Below, piece after piece: positions 55,691-64,000 of a DNA stretch of 64,000 nucleotides. The notes under the pieces were generated by a model. The model saw only the letters and a program-made list of their open reading frames with translations, did not search any database and had not been told where the DNA came from. The DNA comes from Maratus speciosus (Eukaryota > Arthropoda > Arachnida > Araneae > Salticidae), in assembly GCA_963932465.1 (NCBI GenBank), contig OZ010786.1, positions 444,528,619 to 444,592,618 of the forward strand. Direction: 5' to 3'. The position numbers were made by a program, and so were the translations under genes. Within the stretch, counting starts at the first letter, position 1; every line of letters starts with the position of its first letter.

Positions 55691-56610
55691 TCAAATTACA
55701 ACGACCATTCGGAAAACGATTTTTTTCAAAGACTAAAATTTAAGACTTTAAAAATCGCACGGAGTTGATCCTACATTACGTACGCCATGAATTAAACATT
55801 AATAGTGTTATTACACGTAAAAATTGCAAGCCAAAAATATCGCCTGCGACCCGTCAGATTTCATGAAACTTAATGGTGTTATTACACGAGGGGTCAAAGA
55901 CGCTTCAGATTCCGGACGTCTCCATGTATTCCTATGGCTCCAGGGGAGTCGCTTGGAGCGCGAGCGTCTTTTTTCTGTCGGAGCATCTTTGACGCCCGAA
56001 ACGAGGCGAGTCGCCAGTAACAGCCAATCATATACTTGGAAATCTGATAATAGAAAAGCCTTTTCCGTAACAGCCAATGAAATGCTTGGAAAAGACGGAC
56101 CGTGAGTTGGCTGTTGTCGCTAGACGCCTGGGATTCCAAGCGTCTTTGAGCCCTCGTGTAATAACACCATTAAGTATTATCCACCTGAAACTTATGTAAA
56201 TATCCAAGCATTTCATTGGTTGTTCGGGAAAAGGCTTTTCCATCATCAGATTTCCAAGAAATCTGACGGCCCATTTTAAATGAAATTTCATTCTTAAACT
56301 TCTAAACATCCCACAATATTACTTTTTACACCGTCGGATAGAGAAAAAAATGTACTTTTAAATGCAATTTGTTTGAAAGCTGTATCTCAATTTGTTTCTG
56401 AGTTTTTTTTTTTTTTTTTGTAGTTTTTATTACTTTTTTGTCATGGTGGCAACAGAAGGTATCCATCGTTGTTGAAATTAAAGGGAAATACAGATTACTG
56501 TATAGACCAATCATAAAACGAATAAAATGCGGATTAAACCAATGAAAACCTTCAGATATGCTTTTAATTTCCCATCCTGACGAGAACAATAACCATTTTT
56601 CCAAATGGTT
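55691..56610 (-). repeat. CCATTTGG tandem unit 2 with insertion
   Basis: From CAAATTACAACGACCATTCG to AACCATTTTTCCAAATGGTT. Reverse orientation of the 28.2-kb copy; head-to-tail with unit 3. The insertion at 55874-56169 makes it longer than unit 3. Confidence 0.75.
55874..56169. mobile_element. Young TTAA-flanked TIR element, 296 bp
   Basis: A 32-bp TIR, TGGTGTTATTACACGAGGGG + TCAAAGACGCTT, matched at the other end with one mismatch; TTAA at 55870-55873 and 56170-56173. Absent from unit 3, which shows the unoccupied region. GC content is far above the flanks. 56034-56093 is an inverted copy of flanking unit sequence at 56200-56262. Overlapping short frames on both strands are by-products. 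Confidence 0.85.
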
Positions 56611-56629
56611 AAAAAAAAGCAATTTAATA

Positions 56630-57220
56630 AATTACAACGACCATTTGGAAAATGATTTTTTCAAAGACTAAAATTTAAGACATAAAAAATCGCACGGAGT
56701 TGATCCTACATTACGTACGCCATGGATTAAACATTAATAGTGTTATTACACGTAAAAATTTCAAGCGACAAAAAACGCCTGCGACTCGTACGTATTATCC
56801 ACCTGAAACTTACGTATTATCCAAGCATTTCATTGGCTGTTCGGGAAAAGGATTTTCCATCGTCAGATTTCCAAGAAATCTGACGACCCATTTTAAATGA
56901 AATTTCATTCTTAAACTTCTAAACATCCCACAATATTACTTTTTACTCCGTCGTATAGAGAAAAAAAAATGTACTTTTAAATGCAATTTGTTTGAAAGCT
57001 GTATCTCAATTTGTTTCTGAGTTATTATTATTTTTTTTTGTAGTTTTTATTACTTTTTTGTCATAGTGGCAACAGAGGTATCCATCTCTGTTGAAAGTAA
57101 AGGTTAGTGTATAGACCAATTAGAAAACGAATAAAATGCGGATTAAACCAATAAAATGCTTCAGATATACTTTTGATTTCCTACTCTGACGAGGACAATA
57201 ACCATTTTCCAAATGGTTAA
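56630..57220 (-). repeat. CCATTTGG tandem unit 3
   Basis: AAATTACAACGACCATTTGG..ACGTACGCCATGGATTAAAC..CACAATATTACTTTTTACTC..ACCATTTTCCAAATGGTTAA. The closest relative of unit 2. Confidence 0.75.
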
Positions 57221-57771
57221 TAAATAAAACAAATGTTAACACATGTAATCTAATTTTGCCTTTAATCCACGGAAATGAACAGAATCAAAAAGGCTTATTG
57301 TAAATAGCGATCTTTGGAGCAATTCTTCGACTGTTAACTCCAAAAGTGAGCCCAATATGAAAATATTGCTTTTAATACTTTTGAAAATTTTATTTAAACG
57401 CATTATTGCTATTTTTCATATAAATATGATTTTTGGTATTGCTAAAGAGCATTCTAAAAAATATATTAAATGTAAAAAAATCTATATATAAATAATATTA
57501 TAAGACGAAACGCAATTTTTCACCTTGATTCAACATAAAATCTATAATGTGAACATTAAAAAGGTCCACAATCTTACTCTGGATACGTTTTTTCATTACT
57601 TTTTGATTAACTGCAATTTCTCCATCATTAAATCGTTTTTTAATTTTATTAAGTTTTTATCAGATAGATGGTGCCACTGCATATTTTCTTTCTTAAGATA
57701 TGTTAAAGTGTTAAATAATTGGAAACATAACGAACATTTTAAATTCAAGATGGTTTGGCTTTGTTCTTTAA
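57221..57771. other. AT-rich spacer, no gene seen
   Basis: An 84-codon frame (57525-57779) has no domain signature. Confidence 0.4.
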
Positions 57772-58016
57772 CCCTCTAATTGCTTATCCCACGATTTCCA
57801 CAGGCAAAACAGTTGTAGAAAAAGTTTAAATAATATATAATTTCTGAAGCAATTTTGATTTAAAAATTCAAAGGATCAAAGGGTAAAAATCCGAATGATA
57901 AATACACTACATATTTTAAATACATGATGATCTCAAATATGTAGAAATGGATAAGGTACTGGTCGATTACACATTGGTCGAGTGGATTTTGAAAAAATGA
58001 AAAAGCAGTCAGAGAG
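57772..58016. mobile_element. TTAA MITE, 245 bp
   Basis: TTAA at 57768-57771 and 58017-58020. TIRs CCCTCTAATTGCTTAT and, reversed, CTCTCTGACTGCTTTT. Non-coding. Confidence 0.75.
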
Positions 58017-58203
58017 TTAAAAGCAGTATAAAACTCTTTCCTGACGATGGTCATAGATGATGACTGAAACGTTTATTATTTTAATTTTTTAATGTTTATT
58101 TAGCTTTTAGTTTAATTTATATACACCATTCAGTAATTTTGTGATTTTTATCTTCACGTTAATATTGCAATTCTTTTTATCAAACAGCATGTTTTAACGA
58201 TAT

Positions 58204-58348
58204 CAGGGATGAGAGTTCCGACTTTTTTTACACCAGTATAATCTTAGAGAAAATGTTGTTATCGCAAAAGTTTTCCGATTAAATTTAATAACATTTTCTC
58301 TAAGATTATACTGGTATGCAAAAAGTCGGAAATCTCATCTCTGCCATA
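58204..58348. mobile_element. Hairpin MITE (GATGAGA..CCGACTTTTT)
   Basis: CAGGGATGAGAGTTCCGACT..ACCAGTATAATCTTAGAGAA is inverted at 58290-58345 (..TTCTCTAAGATTATACTGGT..CTCATCTCTGCC), with a ~25-bp loop. Arms ~58 bp with few mismatches. Confidence 0.8.
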
Positions 58349-59094
58349 TGTAAGCATATATACTTCATACTTCGAAAAATACTTCATTCATTGCTGCGCC
58401 TCACAGTGGAGTATTTGACCCAAAAACCTGGCCAAAAATGCAAAAATTAAAATTTCGTCAACAATTGTAAAAATTATATTTTTTTAATAGCTAACTAATT
58501 GATACATCGATCTATGTCTATTTTAAAAAACTGAGTTATATCCGGTAGCTCCTGGCATCAGCAGAAGAGGAAGTTTCTTTCTGCGAAGACGTAGTTTTTT
58601 GTTGTTTTTTGGCATTGTTGATATGTTTAACTATAATTTTTTTGTGGCTCAATGAATTGCTGAATTGAAACTAAACAGGGCTTACGTGTTTAACAAAGGT
58701 CAGAGCTTAGTATTAATATCTGTATTAATTTAAATAGTTTCGTTTTTAATGTAATAAAAAAACTTTAAATCTGTAAAAGGGTTATTTTTAAAGCGTTTTT
58801 GGCTCTGATTTATACATATCGATGGCTTTTTAAATATGTGCCGCGCTTTGGCCAGCCATGTTTGATTTATAATCGTATTAGTAATAGTCTTGAGTGTCAA
58901 TTTCTGCAAAAAAATCTTCCGCATATTGTTGCTATTTTTTTTATACAAATTTTTTTCGGGATGACTATTCAAATGCTCTGTTTTGCGGCCACCGAATTGA
59001 AGAGATAAGAACTACATATTTACTGTCGTATTGTAGGTTTTTCGCTCACAGGATATTACCGGAGATCTTTTGAACCTACATATTCTGTGTACAT
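58349..59094. other. AT-rich spacer, no gene seen
   Basis: Short overlapping frames on both strands (58730-59008) lack any motif. Confidence 0.4.
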
Positions 59095-59196
59095 GTATGT
59101 ACGTACGTACATACGTATGTAGGTATGTAGGTACGTACGTATGTAGGTACGTACGTATGTAGGTACGTACGTATGTAGGTACGTACATACCCACGC
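59094..59196 (+). repeat. TACG/TATG/TAGG microsatellite
   Basis: GTACGTACGTATGTAG repeated in a (GTAC/GTAT/GTAG)n array; the repeated Tyr/Val/Thr/Arg minus-strand frame is an artefact. It is followed by CTCGATATCTTTTGACAGAA, common next to such arrays. Confidence 0.85.
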
Positions 59197-59336
59197 AACT
59201 CGATATCTTTTGACAGAAATATCCGATCGCCTTCAAATTGTATATACTTATTTATTGAAAAAGGGTTCCCTAATTAGTTCTTGGGGCTCATGCATATAAC
59301 ATAAGGAGAGAAAGTACGAAATTAACCCTTTCGAGG

Positions 59337-59476
59337 GCCGTGTCCTTAAAAAGGGACACCTAATTTTAATTCCAAAACTGACAAACGGTACCAAGAAAAT
59401 TTAATTAAAATTTTCCTTTTATAATGTATGTGAAAATGAGCAACTTCATATTTTCTAATGACTCAGTTTATCAACT
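59337..59476 (+). mobile_element. 5' part of a TTAA MITE (same family as 2600-2809)
   Basis: TTAA then CCCTTTCGAGGGCCGTGTCC, AAAAAGGGACACCTAATTTT, TGACAAACGGTACCAAGAAA, TTTTATAATGTATGTGAAAA. About 140 bp align with the reverse complement of 2809-2670. The right end is missing. It is followed by a short acidic frame (to 59579) that I cannot assign. Confidence 0.65.
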
Positions 59477-59906
59477 AAAAAGAGCAATCCATACAGTAGC
59501 GAGACCCTACAACTTCTTCCAGCAAGGTCTGATGGTAGTCCCGATAAAAGCCAAGAAGAGAGTGATGAAGAAGAGTTCTGAAGAATCATTTTGAAATTTG
59601 TAATATATTAAATACATTCAAAAACTAGCAATCTATACTATATAGACTCCGCTTTACTGAACCTACTATTAAATATAACACTATTAAACATAAATTAAAT
59701 GCAATAATTATTATTAATTGTAATTAATATTGTATTATTAAATGTAAATAATAAGTTTTATATATCGTAAAATTAAATACATTTAATTAAACATTAATAG
59801 TAATTAAGATAAACCTATCAACAATTACTTTCCTCTTAAAAACAGTAAATAGTTAAGGTTACAAGTCGCTCAACTTCCAAACTATCTTCGGTAATGTTAA
59901 GATAAT
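59477..59906. other. Spacer with a short acidic open stretch
   Basis: About 35 codons ending at 59579 read DKSQEESDEEEF-stop; isolated, so likely a decayed transposon C-terminus or chance. The rest is AT-rich. Confidence 0.3.
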
Positions 59907-60045
59907 GTCAGACGGGCGTCTCTTTTTCTGCTTTTTTGCTTAGTATTATCCATTTTTTTGCTAAGTATTATCCATTCACAATGCTATAGCATTGTGAATG
60001 GATAATACTTAAGCAAAAAAGCAGCAAAAAAGACGCCCGTCTGAC
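59907..60045. mobile_element. Hairpin MITE (GTCAGACGGGCGTCT)
   Basis: GTCAGACGGGCGTCTCTTTT at the left and its complement AAAGACGCCCGTCTGAC at the right. The centre TTCACAATGCTATAGCATTG + TGAA is a perfect palindrome. The left arm holds a ~20-bp duplication (TTGCTTAGTATTATCCATTT / TTGCTAAGTATTATCCATTC). Confidence 0.85.
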
Positions 60046-60147
60046 ACTGGTCTAAGTCAATTGACACGTGATTTATTTGTATTTTTTAAATATCTACTTT
60101 TTAAATTAATATTTTCACTTCTTTTTTTTGTGATCTTCTTAAATGGA

Positions 60148-60149
<2 letters not shown>

Positions 60150-60189
<40 letters not shown>
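60150..60189 (+). repeat. Poly-T tract, ~40 bp
   Basis: Uninterrupted T run. Possibly the A-tail of an antisense retroposed sequence, but no retroposon body is recognised on either side. Confidence 0.7.
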
Positions 60190-60190
<1 letters not shown>

Positions 60191-60784
60191 TTAATTGTCA
60201 AAATATTTATAAAATGTATATTTATTATTATGTGAAATGTTAAAATCTTACTTACACTTCGTCAGCTTTTAAGATATAAAATATTAAACTAAGCTATGAA
60301 TTTGTATGTATACTTCATAGTATGCTAAAAGTTAGTTCAATGAAACGCATAGCACAGTTAAAAATGTCCATTCAGCCATTTCCGTGAATAAACGGAAATG
60401 TACTTGAGAACTTTTGTGCAGCCCTGTATATGATCTATAGAACGTATCCACGCCAAGTAATATTTAAAAAGAAAATTGTTCTATTTTAAAACTCCTATCA
60501 CAACTACAAACACTTTTCCAGCAATTATTAGCCATAGATTTCAATAGTTAAATTTATTCTTCAGCACTATTCTTTTGTGTCTAGAGTGTGCTAACATCAG
60601 AAATAAGACATGTTATGGCTTTCACCTGTATTCTGTAAGCCTGGAAGACCGGGTTTATCTCCTTGTTTTAATAAAAGCTAATATGTATAATTAATTGCCA
60701 CTTGTATTTATGAATGAATGTAGGATAAAAAAATACTTTTAAACCTATTTGCCTTACAAAATACTAACCAAGTATCCTACAGTA
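60190..60784. other. AT-rich spacer, no gene seen
   Basis: Nothing recognisable. Confidence 0.4.
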
Positions 60785-61410
60785 ATCAATCAATTAATGA
60801 ACAGAAAATTAATCGACAAATTCTTATTAAAGTTTGGTTTAAATGGTCGCTTCTCTAAAATGAATTTTAAACTCACAATTTGACAGTTAAACACAGCATT
60901 CAGCAAATGAAAAAATATTCATTTACATGATAAAAGGGATTATAGTTCATGTAAGAAAAGGCTTTAAAACATTTTAATATCAAACCGATTAGTTTCTTAC
61001 TCTTTCTAACGGTGATATTTTCAAAGTCTATAAATAATAAATAAACTATTTACTTTGAAACTGATAAACATGTATAACGAGGAACTATTGCTGACCCTCT
61101 ATTGTCAATGTGCATTAATAACAATTATCTCCCATAAACATGATTTAATTTTTAATATCTTTTTTAAGTTTACGTAGCATCTCAACCTAAATACCAGGTT
61201 ATTCAAAAGAACTCATTCATTGCCAGATGGTCTTAATACCTGTTAGATTTCTATTGACTCGCGGATATAATTGATATAACTTGAAATCTGTTATTTTCGG
61301 ACAGATAATGTACGATCACAGATTTTAACGTAAATATTACAAATGTAACGAAAATTGTAGTGATGAATATTATGAAAATTCAAATTTTAATCGTTGTTTT
61401 AAATTTAGAT
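60785..61410 (+). repeat. Long-unit repeat, copy G (interrupted)
   Basis: CAATTAATGAACAGAAAATT..AAATGGTCGCTTCTCTAAAA..AGCATTCAGCAAATGAAAAA at the start; ATTATGAAAATTCAAATTTT + AATCGTTGTTTTAAATTTAG at the end. The middle is displaced by the inverted repeat at 61005-61185. Confidence 0.6.
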
Positions 61411-61745
61411 TTTAAAAAATTCATTTGTATTCAATTCCCTTGAAGGACAGTGGGGTATTATTTGTGCCACTTAGTTTTAATCAAATGTGTAACATAATTT
61501 GATGTCATTTGTAGGTACGTATGCAATGGAAATATTTTTCTTTGAATTATCTTAGTATTTGGCGTAAAATTATATGTAAGCTTAAAAAAGATAGTATACA
61601 TTAAAAAGCATTTATGGGAGATAATTTTTGGTAAAGCACATTGACAATAGAGGGAGCAAAATAATAACTCGTGATACATGTTTATGAGATTCAAAGTTCG
61701 ATTTCATGCGCAAATAGTCAATTTATTATTTACAGACCTTGAGAA
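61005..61745. repeat. Inverted repeat pair with ~175-bp arms
   Basis: 61005-61180 is the diverged inverse of 61570-61745 (shared: ATAAACATGTAT, CCTCTATTGTCAATGTGC, AATTATCTCCCATAAA, ATCTTTTTTAAG). The space between includes the end of copy G and a 61437 segment like the TTAA family (CCTTGAAGGACAGTGGGG). Confidence 0.7.
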
Positions 61746-62345
61746 TGTCACAGATAAAAAGTGTACGGAACTAGTCGGTTTGTGATTAAAAGATTTTAAA
61801 ACCTTTTTGTATGTATTGAAATCACTAGTATCATGTAAATGTAAGTTTAACTGCCAACTTGTGGAATTTACATCCATTAGAGTCGACCATTTTGAACCAA
61901 AATTTAATAAAAGTTTGCCGATTAATGCCCAATTAATTAATTAATTAATTAATTACAATACGATTGCATCGTTAGTATTTTGAAAGGGAAATAAATCGGC
62001 ATTGCACCATTTGCATAATTCATGATTTTAGCATTATACACACAAATTCCTTCACATCATGTAAGGACGAATAATATTTATTTATTGTTATTAACTTCTG
62101 TTAAAATTTAAGCAAAATTTGTGAAACATTTTTTAATCTTTTTAGAAGCAAATAATTTTGCTCAATACTTTATCGTGACATATATTTATCAGGTTCAAAC
62201 CTCAATTTTTTACGGGAATAGTTTATTTATTATTTGCAGACGTTGAAAGCGCTACATTAGAAAATATACGAAGCAAGTCGGTTTGTTATTAAAATATTTT
62301 AAATTCTTTTCTTTTATATGCACTATAAACTTTTTTATCATATAA
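61700..62345 (+). repeat. Two-copy direct repeat
   Basis: TATTTACAGACCTTGAGAAT..AACTAGTCGGTTTGTGATTA (61728-61800) and TATTTGCAGACGTTGAAAGC..AGCAAGTCGGTTTGTTATTA (62230-62300) are ~500 bp apart. (AATT)n lies at 61925-61958. No gene. Confidence 0.6.
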
Positions 62346-62348
62346 ATA

Positions 62349-63641
62349 CACTGGCGAACAAAACTTAAGGACCACTGTTATTTTCAACGATTACAGTTAG
62401 AAACAGATCCGCAGCAGCACGCGTAAATTTGCATGAATACGGGATGTACTCTGTTTTGTGAAACGAGTGCAAATTTTGTACTTCCGCTTTTGTCTATCAC
62501 GTGACAGCAGAGATAGGAGATTAATCGGTGGGTGCTGCGAGTTGTCATTAGATGTAAAAATTGAAGGAGATGAAGTGAAGCTTGAACTTTGAAATTTTGA
62601 ACATGTCTTCGAGGCATCATTTAGATGATATTACTCGTGGTAGAATAATTGGAAAGCTGGAAGAATGACGCAAAATGAGATATGTTGCCAGCGAATTTAT
62701 CATGGCGCACAGTATTGCTTCTAGGCTATGGGCGGCATTCCAAAAGAGTGGAATATGTACTAGGCTCACGAGAGGAAGTCATACTAGCAGTACGACGTCC
62801 CAAAAAGATCGCTATATTGTTATTTCGGCAAAAATGAACCGACGCAGCACAGATGGTCAATTAGCAAATCAACTTTGTGCTGCCACGGGAACTAAAATAT
62901 CTCGGGGAAAATGTTGCAAGACGTTTGTAAAAGGGTGGGTGGACTATACGGCCAAAAACCTGTTGTGTGTGTCCCACTCTCGAGACGTCAACTTAGCGCC
63001 CGTTTACAGCGGTGCCGTATAGAACGCAATGCAATTGGACTGATGACGACTGGTCTACTGTGCTCTTCTCATATGAGAATAGATTCAGGCTATCGTCTGA
63101 TTGCAAACGTAAACTGACATGGCGCGAGGTTGATAGTGCTTACTATCGCGAAAACATTCTAGAAAGAGATCGATATGCGACTTCAAGTATCATGGTGTGG
63201 GAAGGCATCATGTTCAATGACGCACGAATCTTTATGTGCTTCACCAAGTGTCCATGACCGGTAGAAGGTACATTGAAGACGTCCTGCTTCCATATGTTCG
63301 ACTTTTTCGAGATGCTGTCGGCGAAAAGTTTCATTTTATGGACGATAACGCACCTTGTAAATCGCACGCAGTCTGTACAAGATTGTCTTGAGGCAGAAGA
63401 TATCCATCGAATAGACTGAGCACGTTCCCCTGACCTGAATCCCATTGAAAATGTATGGGATGCCTTGGGGAGACGTATTGCTGCTCGACAATTTCCTCCC
63501 ACGAACAAGGAAAGCCCCATCCGTGCAGTGAAGGAGGAATGGCGCAACTTGCCCCAACAGCTATTGAATCATGTTGTTTTGATTATGCCACGCCGTATTG
63601 AAAATTGCCTCGCATTATACAGTGTCCACACCCCTTATTGA
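62349..63641 (+). mobile_element. Tc1-type transposon, 3' end lost
   Basis: Left end after TA (62347-62348): CACTGGCGAACAAAACTTAA + GGACCAC, comparable with CACTGGCAAG at 24020. It contains a full-span but broken transposase. No right TIR was found after the stop. Confidence 0.75.
62603..63641 (+). pseudogene. Tc1-family transposase, full span but inactivated
   Basis: Starts MSSRHHLDDITRGRIIGKLE, a stop, then IASRLWAAFQKSG (HTH), RYIVISAKMNRRSTDGQLAN, GQKPVVCVPLSRRQ in another frame, WTDDDWSTVLFSYENRFRL, ERDRYATSSIMVWEGIMFND, then FMDDNAPC, SPDLNPIENVWDALGRRIAA, ending HTPY-stop. The length (~345 codons) is normal for Tc1. At least three frame changes and several stops are present. The first catalytic Asp (TDES) is changed to Tyr (SYEN); the second Asp and the Glu remain. 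A different subfamily from the copy at 23.0-23.8 kb. Confidence 0.88.
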
Positions 63642-64000
63642 TATGGCACAGACGATTGTTAATTGTGAGTATTTTGCTTTCTTTGTACAGTCATGTTTTC
63701 GGACAATTTTCGCGTTTCAAAAATAGACCCTCTGGTAGTATCCTGTATACATCCTTTCAACAAATTTTTTATATTAAATCCTGTGTAACATTCTGTTAAT
63801 ACTATTGACTGCTTCTTGACCAACAATCTCACGTAGATTCTCATTTACGTGTACATTTCTTCTTCACTGTAAAAAAATACTACCAGTTTTCCTGTAGGAA
63901 TCGGAAAAATGGTTGCCCTTATCGTACCGGAAAAATTTCCGACCCAGCTCGGAATAAAATCCGTAAAATACCGTTTTATTGACTATTTTACTTTTTTACG
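63642..64000. other. AT-rich spacer, possible transposon edge at the window end
   Basis: From 63867, CACTGTAAAAAAATACTACC.. begins a stretch with GGAAAAA(T)/TTTCCG words that resembles a DNA-transposon terminus running out of the window. No gene seen. Confidence 0.3.

Noticed and set aside
55811..56309. Four overlapping 81-93-codon frames on both strands
   Set aside because: They arise from the GC-rich palindromic TIR element and tandem unit; no domain and mutually overlapping.
59012..59236. 74-codon minus frame with Thr/Tyr/Val/Arg repeats
   Set aside because: Translation of the TACG microsatellite.
60061..60243. 60-codon frame with poly-Phe
   Set aside because: Created by the ~40-bp poly-T tract.

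Overview
This window reads as non-genic, repeat-dense chromosomal DNA of an arthropod, most probably a chelicerate such as a spider. That guess is inference. It rests on strong AT richness, a Tc1-type transposase of the kind common in spiders, a transposase fragment opening MPLEKKERALLVKLFYQ (a family I know mainly from spider genomes), and a minisatellite that contains the arthropod telomere word CCTAA. I see no host protein-coding gene with convincing exons. The only intact long reading frame is the polyprotein of an LTR retrotransposon; every other recognisable coding stretch is a broken transposase.

Layout. 1-7.6 kb: a near-perfect 104-bp-arm palindrome, two Helitron-like 3' ends, a TTAA-flanked MITE, a T/C-rich degenerate repeat block and a foldback element. 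7.6-15.2 kb: an array of ~150-bp repeats split by a complete 6.77-kb Ty3/Gypsy-type element on the minus strand. Its LTRs look identical, its 1497-codon Gag-Pol frame is open, and the integrase lies upstream of reverse transcriptase. 15.4-17.75 kb: a three-part minisatellite with 16-bp arrays flanking a 1.5-kb telomere-like 11-bp array, itself organised into 418-bp (38 x 11) higher-order units. 19.7-20.3 kb: degenerate ~150-bp repeats whose relatives recur inverted at 48.9-49.3 kb. 20.6-25.1 kb: a hAT-type element with a clean 8-bp target duplication, holding a piggyBac-like MITE, a Tc1 pseudogene and a second hAT-like MITE. 28.1-29.4 kb: a TTAA-flanked element with another repeat nested inside.

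From about 29.6 to 61.4 kb a long-unit repeat recurs at least seven times on the same strand, separated or split by insertions. The insertions include two pogo-like elements with TA duplications and subterminal repeats; TTAA MITEs (at least ten well- or partly-supported in the whole window); two inverted duplications carrying tRNA-like sequence; a transposon remnant with long TIRs; a non-autonomous Helitron with a nested TIR element; a 2.3-kb foldback with ~1-kb arms; and a 1.2-kb hAT MITE. The last part holds a three-unit tandem repeat (55.3-57.2 kb), several hairpin MITEs and a degenerate Tc1 transposase.

The elements do not form a pathway. The window is a record of layered insertions: older satellite-like arrays, then DNA transposons and MITEs nested in them, then a very recent LTR retrotransposon. 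The items most worth follow-up are the pol domain order and apparent youth of that element, the telomere-like 418-bp higher-order array, and the inverted duplications built on tRNA-like sequence, one of which pivots exactly on the tRNA D-arm. All family calls were made by eye, without database searches.
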